A DNA stretch of 60,011 nt from Pyrodictiaceae archaeon. Its GTDB lineage: Archaea; Thermoproteota; Thermoprotei_A; Sulfolobales; WANQ01. Below, piece after piece: positions 27,102 through 36,552 of the stretch. The translations under genes were made by a program, and so were the position numbers. Location: positions 1 to 60,011 of the forward strand of contig WANQ01000037.1 of assembly GCA_015521735.1 (NCBI GenBank), written 5' to 3'. Under the pieces are notes generated by a model that ran no database searches, was not told the origin of the DNA, and saw only the letters and a program-made list of their open reading frames with translations. Position 1 is the first letter of the stretch. Every line of letters begins with the position of its first letter.

Positions 27102-27676
27102 TAATATACTTTGCTACTGGTAATAAGGGGAAGTTTCACGAGGTAAAGACGTTAGCTAGTAGTTATGGTATAGTAGTGAAACAGTTAGACATAAAGAAAG
27201 TAGAAATTCAATCAGATAGCTTAGAGGAAATATCATTATACGCAGTACGAGATATTTACAATAAAGTTATTAGTAAGGGAATAGACAACGTAGTTGTAGA
27301 GGATGCAGGCTTATTCATAGAAGCTCTTAGAGGATTTCCAGGCCCTTACTCCAGCTATGTCTATAAAACTATAGGTGTTAGAGGAGTACTTAAACTACTT
27401 GAAGGAGTAGATAATAGGAAAGCTTTCTTTAAAGCAGTTGTAGTATTTAAGAGTAGTAGTTTAGGTGAGAGAATATTTAAAGGAATAGTGCATGGAGAAA
27501 TAGTAGAAGAGCCCCGTGGTATATATGGTTTTGGCTTCGATCCTATATTCAAGCCCTACGGATCTGATAAAACATTTGCTGAAATGACTGTACAAGAAAA
27601 GAATAAGTTCTCTCATAGAAGTAAAGCGTTTACAGAACTATTTAAGTGGCTTAAATCTATGGTCAGCAAAACTTAA
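27098..27676 (+). CDS. ITP/XTP pyrophosphatase (RdgB/HAM1 family)
   Basis: The enzyme removes non-canonical purine triphosphates by hydrolysis to monophosphates. It is recognised from IYFATGNKGKFHEVKTLA, EDAGLFIEALRGFPGPYSSY and YGFGFDPIFKPYGSDKTFAE. The Lys/Glu/Asp set of the active site is present. Length (192) is normal. ATG overlaps the Bud32 TGA (ATGA). Confidence 0.92.
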   Translation: MIIYFATGNKGKFHEVKTLASSYGIVVKQLDIKKVEIQSDSLEEISLYAVRDIYNKVISKGIDNVVVEDAGLFIEALRGFPGPYSSYVYKTIGVRGVLKLLEGVDNRKAFFKAVVVFKSSSLGERIFKGIVHGEIVEEPRGIYGFGFDPIFKPYGSDKTFAEMTVQEKNKFSHRSKAFTELFKWLKSMVSKT

Positions 27677-27758
27677 AGTTTCCAGAACAATAGGCTATGT
27701 AGCGAAGCAGGATGTAGCCTTAAACCTTAGCCAATAACATCAATTAAGGTGAATGTAC

Positions 27759-28226
27759 ATGAATAAACGTAGGGAGAAAGGTCAATCACATTCAACTAGG
27801 CCTGCAAGAATAGGGCCTCCAAAATGGGTTAGGTTTTCACCAGAAGAGATAGAAGGCCTAATAATAGAGCTAGCTAGAAAAGGCTATGGTCCATCAATGA
27901 TAGGAATAATACTAAGAGACCAATACGGTATCCCGTTAGTGAAATCAATACTTGGTAAGACCATAACTGAAGTATTAGAAGAGCACGGATTAGCACCACC
28001 TCTACCAGAAGATCTATTACAGTTAATAAGGAAAGCCGTTAACCTTAGACGCCACCTCGAAGAACACCCTAAGGACAAGCATGCCAAGAAAGGACTAATA
28101 GACCTTGAATCAAAGATTCATAGACTAGTTAAATACTATAAGCGAGTAGGTAAACTACCACCAGACTGGGAATACTCTCCAGAGAGAGCAAGACTGCTAG
28201 TCTCAAGCTTGTTCCAAGCCAGGTAA
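27759..28226 (+). CDS. rps15: Small subunit ribosomal protein S15
   Basis: S15 (S13e-like) is an early small-subunit assembly protein. It is recognised from [39 protein letters not shown] and [20 protein letters not shown]. Length is 155. The start at ATG 27759 is chosen because GGTGA ends 6 bases upstream; the ATG at 27753 abuts the Shine-Dalgarno and is unlikely. Confidence 0.95.
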   Translation: MNKRREKGQSHSTRPARIGPPKWVRFSPEEIEGLIIELARKGYGPSMIGIILRDQYGIPLVKSILGKTITEVLEEHGLAPPLPEDLLQLIRKAVNLRRHLEEHPKDKHAKKGLIDLESKIHRLVKYYKRVGKLPPDWEYSPERARLLVSSLFQAR

Positions 28227-28236
28227 GTATTAAGGT

Positions 28237-29505
28237 GTGTTCTTGCTAAGTAGCTACATCTCTGGTGCTGAAGAGGAAAAGAATATAGTTTCAAAACTCT
28301 CTGATAGACTATACTCGTTTATAACTAAGGAGAAGACACTAACAATAGCCTTCTACCCATCAATAGAAAACTATGTAGCATCTTCAATAGCATTATCAGC
28401 GTTAAGTGTAAGCGATACAAGGGTAGTACTCTTACCAACGATAGGCTATGTAAGCGTTGAAACACCTACCCTAATACTTGATGGTAAGACAACATCAATA
28501 AGAGTAGATGCACCCTACAAAATACATATTGTTAAATCAAAGAAAATTCTAGAAGACAAAGGTAATAGTATTAGGGCAGGCTTATACTCTACAATGCCTT
28601 CTGTAATGTTAAAGATATTCGAGAAAACTTCAATTATAACAGACGCCATGTATAGTTACGCCTTAGTATTCTCGGCAAACGAGGAAAAACCTAAAGCACT
28701 AGACCATGAACTACTCAATGAAGCTCAGAATAAGGAAGTAGTTGAAAAATATGAAGCAGCTCTTAAAATATTTGAGTGGCATAAGCTACCTATATGTGAT
28801 GCACTATCACTTACACTAAACCCGTTTGTTCCAGGTATAAGCGGTGATAAAGATCAATGCATTAATATTCTAACAAGTGAAGGAGTAGACATAGTAGACT
28901 CTAAAGGCATGTTCAAGAAAATAGTAGATTTAAGTGATAAAGAACTAGAAAAACTAGTTGAAGTAATATTTAAGAGATTAAAACAAAAGTTAAAAGCAAG
29001 TAGTATAGAAGGCCTGGTCTCACGTACATATATTATCACAAAGTCTACTCCAATAAACGTAGACGATGTAAGATATGCTTACCAAGTACTATGCTATGTA
29101 TCTGAGCTAACTGATCCAGGATACATACCAGCATCAATGATAAACAAGCTCTACGCATCTTATATAAAATCCATATACATAGCTAAAGCTAGGGATATAG
29201 CATTAGAGTTAAACAACATATTACTTGGTAATAAACTGGAAATAGTTGGTGAGAAAGCATTTATAGTTGAAGCAAGTAAAGAAATACCTCCATCACTTAT
29301 AGGTGATATAGCACGTAAGTATCTTGGACTAAGCAATAGAATAGCAATTGTATGTAGTGGTGGGAAATGCTATACTTCAACTATTGAACTTGAACAAACC
29401 AATATACCTATTAAGCTTGTAAACGGTATAGTAGTTAATGGTGTTAGAGTAGAATCAAAAACATATGAGGAATTATTAAAATCAATAGGCGATACCATTG
29501 AGTGA
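28237..29505 (+). CDS. Degenerate DHH-family protein, probable Cdc45/RecJ-like
   Basis: This 422-residue protein has the outline of a DHH phosphoesterase, with a Rossmann-like start (TLTIAFYPSIENYVASSIAL) and a DHHA1-like end (IAIVCSGGKCYTSTIEL). The Asp residues of motif I and the DHH triad itself are not visible, so it is probably catalytically dead. Crenarchaea carry inactive RecJ-like proteins that act as Cdc45 in the CMG replicative helicase, and their genes often lie between S15 and S3ae. The call as Cdc45-like rests on position and the degenerate fold. The start is GTG (or TTG 28243), with AAGGTG. Confidence 0.6.
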   Translation: MFLLSSYISGAEEEKNIVSKLSDRLYSFITKEKTLTIAFYPSIENYVASSIALSALSVSDTRVVLLPTIGYVSVETPTLILDGKTTSIRVDAPYKIHIVKSKKILEDKGNSIRAGLYSTMPSVMLKIFEKTSIITDAMYSYALVFSANEEKPKALDHELLNEAQNKEVVEKYEAALKIFEWHKLPICDALSLTLNPFVPGISGDKDQCINILTSEGVDIVDSKGMFKKIVDLSDKELEKLVEVIFKRLKQKLKASSIEGLVSRTYIITKSTPINVDDVRYAYQVLCYVSELTDPGYIPASMINKLYASYIKSIYIAKARDIALELNNILLGNKLEIVGEKAFIVEASKEIPPSLIGDIARKYLGLSNRIAIVCSGGKCYTSTIELEQTNIPIKLVNGIVVNGVRVESKTYEELLKSIGDTIE

Positions 29506-29767
29506 ATACAAAGTTAGAATAGAAGTAATCCTTGAAGGCAATAATAAGAAGCTAGAATCCTTAATTAAAGCAATAAAACCAGATAATGTCAATGTGCCAG
29601 AGAATATAAGTATAGAAGAAGAGGTTCACAAGGATAAGGCCATAATAGTAGTTAATGGTATAGTTAAGGAGCCTAAGGACGTCCTACGCATAAGAAATAC
29701 AGTAGACGATTTACTTGAACACCTAATATTAAGTCATAGGGTTATTGAAACCGTAAAAGATAATTAA
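29498..29767 (+). CDS. Pcc1-family paralogue (possible Pcc2-type KEOPS subunit)
   Basis: This 89-residue protein has the Pcc1/LAGE outline: EVILEGNNKKLESLIKAIKP, then IVVNGIVKEPKDVLRIRNTV and DDLLEHLILSH. It lacks the PPSKRSRA motif seen in the second Pcc1-like gene at 41438. A paralogue of Pcc1 is reported as a fifth KEOPS subunit in Thermococcales, so this could be a Pcc2-type protein. The TTG start overlaps the preceding gene. It is followed by S3ae. Confidence 0.6.
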   Translation: MSEYKVRIEVILEGNNKKLESLIKAIKPDNVNVPENISIEEEVHKDKAIIVVNGIVKEPKDVLRIRNTVDDLLEHLILSHRVIETVKDN

Positions 29768-29818
29768 CACTTATTTCCTAGGTAGCGTAGACAATCTAGG
29801 ACTCCAGGGTAAGGAAGC

Positions 29819-30451
29819 ATGCCTAGGGCTGTAAGAGATAAGTGGAAGCTAAAGAAATGGTATACCGTAATAGCACCACCAGTATTCAACAATGCTGTAT
29901 TAGGTACAACTCCAGCAGATGATCCATTAAAACTTATAGGAAGAGTAATGGAGGTAACACTATATGACCTAACAGGTGATTTTACCCAGGTACACGTACA
30001 CTTGTTCTTCCAAATAATAAAAGTTGAGGAAGATAAAGCATATACTAGGTTTAAAGGACACGAATTAGCTAGAGACTACATGAAGAGCTTAATAAGGAGA
30101 AGAAGTAGTAAGATCCAAGGAATATTCAATGTGCAAACAAAGGACGGTTATGGTTTAAGAATAACAGCAGTAGCCTTAACAGCATATAGATGTAAGACTT
30201 CGCAGAAGAGAGCAATAAGAAAGATAATGCAGAACATCATAGTTAAGAGAGCTTCAGAAATGACATTTGATGAACTAATACAGGCTATGCTCTTTGGAGA
30301 CCTTGCTCAAGAAATATTCCAGGAAGCCAAGAAGATTTACCCATTAAGGAAGGTAGAGATCTACAAGTCAAAGCTACTTACAATACCAGGACCACAGGGA
30401 CCGCAACCAGCAGTAGTGGTCTCACCATTAATGTTTAAGTCTGGTAGGTAG
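29819..30451 (+). CDS. rps3ae: Small subunit ribosomal protein S3ae
   Basis: This small-subunit protein of the platform is recognised from KWKLKKWYTVIAPPVFNNAV, QVHVHLFFQII, RRRSSKIQGIFNVQTKDGY and RAIRKIMQNIIVKRASEMTF. Length (210) is typical. Its stop overlaps the GTG of the THUMP-SPOUT gene by one base. Confidence 0.95.
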   Translation: MPRAVRDKWKLKKWYTVIAPPVFNNAVLGTTPADDPLKLIGRVMEVTLYDLTGDFTQVHVHLFFQIIKVEEDKAYTRFKGHELARDYMKSLIRRRSSKIQGIFNVQTKDGYGLRITAVALTAYRCKTSQKRAIRKIMQNIIVKRASEMTFDELIQAMLFGDLAQEIFQEAKKIYPLRKVEIYKSKLLTIPGPQGPQPAVVVSPLMFKSGR

Positions 30452-31563
30452 TGGAAGAGAATGCCTTGAACTGCAATAAGCTTTTAATTAAAACACGTTT
30501 AGGATACGAGAAAATAGTTTCTTCAAGAATAAAGGACATTAACCCATTCATAACAGTTAACACAGCACCACTTGGTTTTAAAGGACTAGTTCTAGTAGAA
30601 GCTAATAACCGTGATGAACTAGAAGAACTCTACAATAGAATACTAAAAGAAATTCATGAAGTAGAAAGAGTATTCAAACCAGAAGCATGTACTAGGGCTA
30701 CACTAAACGATATAGCATTGGTAGCTTCACAGTTAGCTTCAAACAAAATATCCTCTGATGAAACATTTGCTGTTAGAACAAATAGAAGAGGGCGCCATAA
30801 CTTTACTAGTATTGATGTAAACGTAGTTGTTGGAGACTATGTTCGTAAGACTACGGGTGCTACAGTAAATCTAAGTAATCCTGACAAAACTGTATGGATA
30901 GAAATTGTAGGTGATGAAGCATATATAGCCGTAGTTGAAGGTGTAGGCTATGCGAAGAAGATGAGGCCAGGCAAATATCCTCTCTACAAGCTTTTCTGGA
31001 AACTATCTATAGTTCAAATGCCCTATCTAGGGCCACTTAATGCTGTAAGAACCATGGGGATGAGAATTGGACGTGAAATACAAAACTTTGAGGTAAGAGA
31101 ATTAGTAATAGCACCAGCAGGACCCGTAGACGCATTCCAGTTATCAGAGTTCATAAAACATGTTATTGAAGGTATAGAGTCTAGATATGAGGTTCAAAGG
31201 AAAAGTTATGGTAGAAGAGTTCAGAAGGCAAAGGTATTAGTCGAAGACATATATAGTCTCGTTAGATCTAGAAGAAACGAAGTCATAATAGTCTTTGAAC
31301 CAGAAGGAGAACCTATTTCAAAGCTTACATCTGAGCTAAAACAGTTAATACTTCAACCACGTAGTAGAGTGAACCTTCTCTTCGGCTCACGTGAAGGAAT
31401 ACCCTTAGGAATATATCGTTTCGCTGACCTAGTAGTAGATATAGCTCCAGGTATAACATTATCTACAGAGTATGCTGCTTCCTCAGCTCTCATAGCAATA
31501 GGTACATTACTTCACGACTATATAGGTGAAGTAGATGAAAGCAGTAATACTGGCAGCAGGTAA
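30451..31563 (+). CDS. THUMP-SPOUT family protein (putative RNA methyltransferase)
   Basis: The N-terminal half (about 1-185) is a THUMP-type RNA-binding region: LLIKTRLGYEKIVSSRIK, and FAVRTNRRGRHNFTSIDVN with VWIEIVGDEAYIAV. The C-terminal part (about 190-370) is SPOUT-like, with RTMGMRIGREIQNFEVR and the knot-like FGSREGIPLGIYRFADLVVD followed by IAPGITLSTEYAASSALIAI. It probably methylates tRNA or rRNA; the target is unknown. It overlaps S3ae by one base and the next gene by 29 bases. Confidence 0.78.
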   Translation: MEENALNCNKLLIKTRLGYEKIVSSRIKDINPFITVNTAPLGFKGLVLVEANNRDELEELYNRILKEIHEVERVFKPEACTRATLNDIALVASQLASNKISSDETFAVRTNRRGRHNFTSIDVNVVVGDYVRKTTGATVNLSNPDKTVWIEIVGDEAYIAVVEGVGYAKKMRPGKYPLYKLFWKLSIVQMPYLGPLNAVRTMGMRIGREIQNFEVRELVIAPAGPVDAFQLSEFIKHVIEGIESRYEVQRKSYGRRVQKAKVLVEDIYSLVRSRRNEVIIVFEPEGEPISKLTSELKQLILQPRSRVNLLFGSREGIPLGIYRFADLVVDIAPGITLSTEYAASSALIAIGTLLHDYIGEVDESSNTGSR

Positions 31564-32800
31564 AGGCGAAAGACTGGAACCAATAACACATACTAGACCT
31601 AAACCACTAATACCAGTCTTAGACAAACCCCTCCTCCTATACATAGTTGAATCACTAGTAAAAGCAGGTGTAAACGAGTTAGTAATAGTAGTAGGCTATA
31701 TGGCTGATAAAGTTAGGGAAGAAATCAATAAAGCGAAGATAACGTTGAAGAAGACTTTCGTATACCAAGAAGAGCAGAAAGGTACTGGTCACGCATTAAA
31801 GCTCGTAGAAAAACATGTTGGATCCGAGCCCTTCATATTAATTTATGGCGACCTATTTATCAATGAAAATGTAATAAATAAAGTATTAAATACTAGCGAT
31901 TATGGCAAATACAATACGATGGCTCTTACAAAGGTAGCTAATCCAAAGGAATATGGTGTAGTAGTTACGGAAGGAGATCGTGTAAAAGATGTAATTGAGA
32001 AGCCCTCAAGTCCACCAACAAATACCATTAATGCTGGGATATACGTTTTAAAGCCAGAAGTATTCTCGTATCTTGATAAGATAGGCTTGTCGAGTAGAGG
32101 AGAATATGAGCTAACAGATGCATTAAAGCTCATGTTAAAGGATAATGTAGAAATAAGATATACCATATTGAGTGCTGATGAATGGTTTGAGATAGGTAAG
32201 CCCTGGGATCTACTTAGCCTTCACGAAAGACTCTTGTCTAGGCTAAGTGGAGGAATTATTCAAGGAGACGTAGAAGACTATGTTAAGATAAAGGGTCCAG
32301 TAATAATACGTAAAGGTGCTGTCATACGTAGTGGTACATACATTATTGGGCCAGTATTCATAGGCGAAGACGCGGTTGTCGGGCCTAACAGCTTCATAAG
32401 ACCATACAGTGTTATTGGCAGGGGCTCTAGGATAGGTAATGCAGTAGAAGTAAAGAATAGCACACTAATGGAGTATGTGCATGCCCAACACTTGTCCTAC
32501 ATTGGTGATAGCATAGTATGTGAACACGTAAATCTAGGAGCTGGTACTATTACAGCAAACCTAAGATTCGATAATGGTGAGGTAAAAGTGTATGTTAAGG
32601 GTAAGAGAATTAGTAGTGGGAGGAGAAAGTTAGGTGCAATAATTGGAGGTTACGTTAAGACAGGAATAAATGTATCATTAATGCCTGGTGTAAAAATAGG
32701 AGCCTATTCATGGATAGCTCCAGGAGCAGTTGTATACAGGGATGTTCCACCCAAGACTTTTCTCAACGTGAAAATTGAATACATGTTAAAAGAACTATAA
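31535..32800 (+). CDS. Bifunctional sugar-1-phosphate nucleotidylyltransferase / acetyltransferase, GlmU-like
   Basis: The N-terminal domain (about 1-235) is a nucleotidyltransferase: KAVILAAGKGERLEPITHTR, PKPLIPVLDKPLL, FILIYGDLFI and WFEIGKPWDLL. The C-terminal part (about 245-421) is a left-handed beta-helix with hexapeptide repeats (GPVIIRKGAVI, GPVFIGEDAVVG, LGAIIGGYVKTGINVSLMPG). Archaeal homologues make UDP-GlcNAc or dTDP-glucose for glycans. The exact sugar is not decided by sequence alone. It may feed the glycosyltransferases further along. Confidence 0.85.
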   Translation: MKAVILAAGKGERLEPITHTRPKPLIPVLDKPLLLYIVESLVKAGVNELVIVVGYMADKVREEINKAKITLKKTFVYQEEQKGTGHALKLVEKHVGSEPFILIYGDLFINENVINKVLNTSDYGKYNTMALTKVANPKEYGVVVTEGDRVKDVIEKPSSPPTNTINAGIYVLKPEVFSYLDKIGLSSRGEYELTDALKLMLKDNVEIRYTILSADEWFEIGKPWDLLSLHERLLSRLSGGIIQGDVEDYVKIKGPVIIRKGAVIRSGTYIIGPVFIGEDAVVGPNSFIRPYSVIGRGSRIGNAVEVKNSTLMEYVHAQHLSYIGDSIVCEHVNLGAGTITANLRFDNGEVKVYVKGKRISSGRRKLGAIIGGYVKTGINVSLMPGVKIGAYSWIAPGAVVYRDVPPKTFLNVKIEYMLKEL

Positions 32801-32807
32801 TAGTCTT

Positions 32808-34037
32808 TCACTTCTTTGCTAATGCTGCCACAATTTTTATCACATCGTTATCCTGTAATACGTAGTCTTCACCTACTCTTTGCTTAGTCTTAGCATTGAT
32901 TGCGTAAAGGAAGCTTTTACCTAAATCTGTATGAACCATGTATGCTAGCTCTCTAGCGGTAGCCCCCTTTTTGACAAGATATGCATCAGGTAGTATATTA
33001 CCATGGTGATCAGTGTATTTATTAGCATCCTCAACAGGATAAACAACAATCATGTTAAGTACATCAAAGAACGCCTTATTTATAACCTCTTGTACACCCG
33101 TGCTTCCCCACTTCATTAACACGTGCTCTCGTATATACTCAAGGGCTTTTTTCTGCTTAGATGTAAGCTTGCTCTCATCTACGAGTTTAAAGTCACTATC
33201 ACCTGGCAAATATTCTATTAGTCCAGCCTTAGCAGCTCTTCTCAATGCTAGCTCTGCTTCAGCGCTTACAGGTACTATAATTTTATCTGGAAACGCCTTC
33301 CTCAGCTTCTTAATATTCTCTTCAGCTTGTGGTAGATCTACTTTATTTGCTGCAATTATGATAGGTTTAGATATCTCTCTTAACTTGTAGGCAAAATCTC
33401 TTAGATCATCTTTGCTCCAAGTTGATAGTTTCCTACCTTCAAGACCTGTAGCCCTTAATGTTTCTACTACATGCCATTTTCTTATAGATAAACCTGATAA
33501 TCGTTGAGTTAAAGCATCTACTATATCCCTTCCACTTGTATCAACTTGTTTAGCAAATCTATCCCAATCACTCGATATTATCCTATAGAACCATTCATTT
33601 ACCTCATATTCTATTTGTTTAACTTCTTCAACAGGATCGCTTGTTCCAGGTGGTACTGGGTTTCCCTCAAGATCAGTAGCACCAGCAACATCAATAACGT
33701 GGATTAATACGTCAGCTTGTCTAAGATTATCCATAAACTTATTTCCTAGACCACGCCCCTTATGGGCTCCAGGTATTAGTCCTGCAACATCCATTAACTT
33801 AACTGGTATAAACCTCCAGCCATTAATACATATAGAGTTCTTGGGATCGCATCTACTAAGACCTAGCTCTACGTGAACACACTTCTTCCTCACATAGCCT
33901 ATACCTATATTAGGCTCAATAGTGGTAAACGGCCTATTTGAAATCTCAACGGGTATAAGTGTTGCAGCAGCAAAGAACGTAGATTTTCCTACATTAGTTT
34001 TACCTACTATACCTACAAGTGGTTGAGGTGGTGGCAA
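32808..34037 (-). CDS. YchF/OBG-family GTPase
   Basis: This translation-associated GTPase shows G1 in VGIVGKTNVGKSTFFAAATL, G3 region DVAGLIPGAHKGRGLGNKF, and G4 as ANKVDLP. The C-terminal TGS domain appears in YLVKKGATARELAYMVHTDL. From the TTG at 34037 it has 409 residues and begins MPPPQPLVGIVG, typical of the archaeal form. A longer frame reaching 34154 would overlap the divergent L15e gene and adds an atypical hydrophobic N-terminus, so it was not used; TTG 34052 is an alternative. Confidence 0.9.
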   Translation of the reverse strand: MPPPQPLVGIVGKTNVGKSTFFAAATLIPVEISNRPFTTIEPNIGIGYVRKKCVHVELGLSRCDPKNSICINGWRFIPVKLMDVAGLIPGAHKGRGLGNKFMDNLRQADVLIHVIDVAGATDLEGNPVPPGTSDPVEEVKQIEYEVNEWFYRIISSDWDRFAKQVDTSGRDIVDALTQRLSGLSIRKWHVVETLRATGLEGRKLSTWSKDDLRDFAYKLREISKPIIIAANKVDLPQAEENIKKLRKAFPDKIIVPVSAEAELALRRAAKAGLIEYLPGDSDFKLVDESKLTSKQKKALEYIREHVLMKWGSTGVQEVINKAFFDVLNMIVVYPVEDANKYTDHHGNILPDAYLVKKGATARELAYMVHTDLGKSFLYAINAKTKQRVGEDYVLQDNDVIKIVAALAKK

Positions 34038-34123
34038 CTTTATTCTTCCCAAGTGGATAGTGTTAAAGATAACCTTAAAACCTCTACTCAGCAAGTATAC
34101 TAAGGCTACGAGGAGGTTAAGTA

Positions 34124-34801
34124 ATGGCTCAATCAATGTACCACTATGTGGCACAGCTATGGAAAAGACCCTATGACGGTGAAATGGGCCAATTAATGAA
34201 GCAGAGGCTAATGGAGTGGAGAAGACAGCCAGCCATAGTTAGAATAGATAAGCCTACTAGAATAGATAGAGCAAGAGCACTTGGCTATAAAGCTAAACCA
34301 GGCTTCATAGTAGTAAGAGTGAGGGTTAGGAAAGGCGGGTTAAGGAAACCTAGACCAAATAAGGGTAGAAGACCAAAAAGAATGGGTATCTACGGTTTTG
34401 CTCCAGCTAAAAGCCTTAGGCTAATAGCTGAGGAGAGAGCAGCAAGAAAGTACCCCAACCTAGAAGTCTTGAACAGCTACTATGTAGGTGAAGACGGCCT
34501 ATACAAGTGGTTTGAAGTAATACTAGTAGACCCTCACCACCCAGCGATAAGGAATGACCCAGACATAAACTGGATTACTGAAAAACAGCACCGTGGTAGA
34601 GTATTTAGAGGATTAACAAGTGCAGGAAAGAAGATGCGTGGTCTAAGAAAGAGTAGAGGTCTAAAGCATACAATTAAGTATAAGTGGAAGAAGAAGCAGA
34701 AAGAAAGAGAACTTAAGAAGAGACATGAAGCACATCGCGGTGCTAGACTAATAGCACCAGATGAAATACGAGAAAAGTATCATAAAGGAGACTTACAATA
34801 A
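34124..34801 (+). CDS. rpl15e: Large subunit ribosomal protein L15e
   Basis: L15e is a large-subunit protein, recognised from [59 protein letters not shown] and [13 protein letters not shown]. At 225 residues it is longer than the usual 190 or so because of a basic C-terminal tail ([20 protein letters not shown]), as in other crenarchaea. It diverges from the YchF gene. Confidence 0.95.
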   Translation: MAQSMYHYVAQLWKRPYDGEMGQLMKQRLMEWRRQPAIVRIDKPTRIDRARALGYKAKPGFIVVRVRVRKGGLRKPRPNKGRRPKRMGIYGFAPAKSLRLIAEERAARKYPNLEVLNSYYVGEDGLYKWFEVILVDPHHPAIRNDPDINWITEKQHRGRVFRGLTSAGKKMRGLRKSRGLKHTIKYKWKKKQKERELKKRHEAHRGARLIAPDEIREKYHKGDLQ

Positions 34802-34868
34802 ACATTACCCACATTTTAACCATAGTATTCCGTCATCGATTTAATTTCCTACTGAGGCCCTAGCAGTT

Positions 34869-35345
34869 ATGGAGAAACGTATTATCAGAAGAATAGAATT
34901 AACAACAAGTATACATGCTACAGAAAACGATGAAAAAGTAAAACAAGCATTACTTAACTTAATACCTCGAGAAATAAGAGATAAAGCTAAGATAAAGCAA
35001 GCAACATTCCAAGGCCACTACGGCAACCCTATTAAAAGGGTCTCAATAGTAATAACAGGTAAGAATGCTGATTTAGTTTTCAAGGAGATCATAAACCGTA
35101 TGTCTGAGACTGACAGAAGAATAATTGAGGTAACACTTGATAATAGACTCGATGAATCAAGTCATCTATATATAAGATTAAGTAAGCAAGACGCTTATCA
35201 AGGTAGTGTAACCTTATATGAAGGAGATGATATAATTAAATTAGTTGCAACACTAAATCATGGAGTGTCAAGAGATGATATTAAAACTATTCTAAGAGGT
35301 AGACCTAGTGGTAAAGAAAGCAATAGACATGTGGGTAAAACCTAA
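34869..35345 (+). CDS. COG1325-like RNA-binding protein (exosome-associated candidate)
   Basis: This 158-residue protein has the L5-like RNA-binding pattern: RIELTTSIHATENDEKVKQA, FQGHYGNPIKRVSIVITGKN and SHLYIRLSKQDAYQGSVTLY. Members are predicted to work with the exosome or RNase P. It overlaps Rpp30 by 38 bases, fitting an RNA-processing operon L15e-COG1325-Rpp30-Pop5. The function is inferred from context. Confidence 0.78.
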   Translation: MEKRIIRRIELTTSIHATENDEKVKQALLNLIPREIRDKAKIKQATFQGHYGNPIKRVSIVITGKNADLVFKEIINRMSETDRRIIEVTLDNRLDESSHLYIRLSKQDAYQGSVTLYEGDDIIKLVATLNHGVSRDDIKTILRGRPSGKESNRHVGKT

Positions 35346-35955
35346 GGACTATGAAAACCTTATAGAAATACTAAAAATAGTCCATAAACTAGGTTTTGAA
35401 ACAATTGCTGTAGAAATAGAAGAAAAGAAATTAATGAAGGAGCTTAACAACTTAGAAAGAGAGTATAAAGTCAAGATACTTAGAAGAAAAACCATAGTAG
35501 CTGAAAAAGAGGAAGAACTAAGAAAAAGCCTAAGAGGAATAAAGAAATTATATGATGTAGTAGCCGTTAAACCCCTATCATACCCAGTAGCTAGATTTGC
35601 AGCTCGCGATGGTAGGGTTGACCTAGTAATAATCGACAATGATAGCATACGCTATCTTGACTTATCCGAAATAAGATTACTAGAACAATTCAATGGAGCA
35701 CTTGAACTTCCACTGAACCATATAATAGCTCATATAGGTAAGGCTCGTTTCCTCACAAGACTTATTAATAAAACACGATTAATTACACGATACGATCCAC
35801 CAGTAATTGTGTCATCTGCAGCATCTAATGTCTATAATCTATGGCATCCATTACAAATGATAGGATTCCTCATGCTTATAGGCATACCTGAGTCTAAAGC
35901 TACTTCAGCAGTAATAGTTGAACCATTTCGTATAATTACTAGGATTAGAGGTTAA
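35308..35955 (+). CDS. rnp3: RNase P protein subunit Rpp30
   Basis: Rpp30 is the TIM-barrel protein that stabilises the RNase P catalytic domain together with Pop5. The family is recognised from KLGFETIAVEIEEKKL, DVVAVKPLSYPVARFAARDG, RVDLVIIDNDSIRYLDLSE and PPVIVSSAASNVYNLWHPLQ. Length (215) is normal. The Pop5 gene follows after 4 bases, the standard pair. Confidence 0.93.
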   Translation: MVKKAIDMWVKPKDYENLIEILKIVHKLGFETIAVEIEEKKLMKELNNLEREYKVKILRRKTIVAEKEEELRKSLRGIKKLYDVVAVKPLSYPVARFAARDGRVDLVIIDNDSIRYLDLSEIRLLEQFNGALELPLNHIIAHIGKARFLTRLINKTRLITRYDPPVIVSSAASNVYNLWHPLQMIGFLMLIGIPESKATSAVIVEPFRIITRIRG

Positions 35956-35959
35956 GTAA

Positions 35960-36448
35960 ATGGAGTACATCTTAATAGCTTTTGCACTACTAGCCTCTAT
36001 TACTCTTTTACTATTATTTAAGCTCATAATCGTTGAAAAGAAGGTAAACGTATTGGTTAAATTACTGAGTAATTATCCTAGAATAGTTGAACGCTTAAGT
36101 AAACGTATTGAGGCTAAGAGGAAGGTAAGAAAAAGATACATTGTATTTGAAGTAATATCTAATTGTAAGTTATCGTCTGAAGAGTTATCTAGGGAAGTAA
36201 GCTCAAAGGTAATGGAATTATTGGGACGTAGAGGTGTAGCTGAAATAGGTTACCGGTTCTTGTTCTTTGATGAAAAGTTGAATATGGGTATTGTAAGATC
36301 AACTAATAGAGCATACAAGTTAATGATAGGTATATTGGGACTAATTAGAAAGATAGATGATTGTAGTATACTCATAATACCAGTGAGCGTGCATACAACA
36401 TTGAATAAGGCGTATGAAAAAATTAGGGAGTTAGGGAAAACTAAATAG
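35960..36448 (+). CDS. rnp2: RNase P protein subunit Pop5 with an N-terminal hydrophobic segment
   Basis: The Pop5 core (about 55-160) reads KRYIVFEVISNCKLSSEELS, VMELLGRRGVAEIGYRFLFF, MGIVRSTNRAYKLMIGILGL and VHTTLNKAYEKIRELGK. Before it is a segment (about 4-25) of strongly hydrophobic residues, ILIAFALLASITLLLLFKLI, followed by basic EKKVNVL. It looks like a membrane anchor. The ATG at 35960 follows GAGGTTA and there is no standard start codon between the anchor and the core at a convincing place. The pairing with Rpp30 supports the function; membrane location is inferred. Confidence 0.85.
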   Translation: MEYILIAFALLASITLLLLFKLIIVEKKVNVLVKLLSNYPRIVERLSKRIEAKRKVRKRYIVFEVISNCKLSSEELSREVSSKVMELLGRRGVAEIGYRFLFFDEKLNMGIVRSTNRAYKLMIGILGLIRKIDDCSILIIPVSVHTTLNKAYEKIRELGKTK

Positions 36449-36512
36449 TGGTTATGATGAAGCCGCTCCAGTAGACCGAAGAGGGATGAAGTACTCGCGA
36501 CGAACTGAACTC
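36449..36512 (+). ncRNA. Box C/D guide RNA candidate 1
   Basis: Right after the Pop5 stop the sequence has C box ATGATGA (36454-36460), D' box CCGA (36476-36479), C' box GGATGA (36484-36489) and D box CTGA (36505-36508). The two guide intervals are 15 bases each. This order and spacing are those of archaeal sRNAs that direct 2'-O-methylation with L7Ae, Nop5 and fibrillarin. The D' box is one base off the CTGA consensus. The target was not identified. Confidence 0.75.
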
Positions 36513-36552
36513 ACAAAAGTTTTCAATAGAATGGTTAGAGTTGGGTAACCCT

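Noticed and set aside
27692-27720. AGGCTA and TAGCCT arms forming a possible hairpin before S15
   Set aside because: Only 6 bp with a 17-base loop, no T-run or promoter in a fitting place; likely chance.
32808-34154. Longer YchF frame with a hydrophobic N-terminus
   Set aside because: It overlaps the start of the divergent L15e gene, and the extra residues are not seen in the family.
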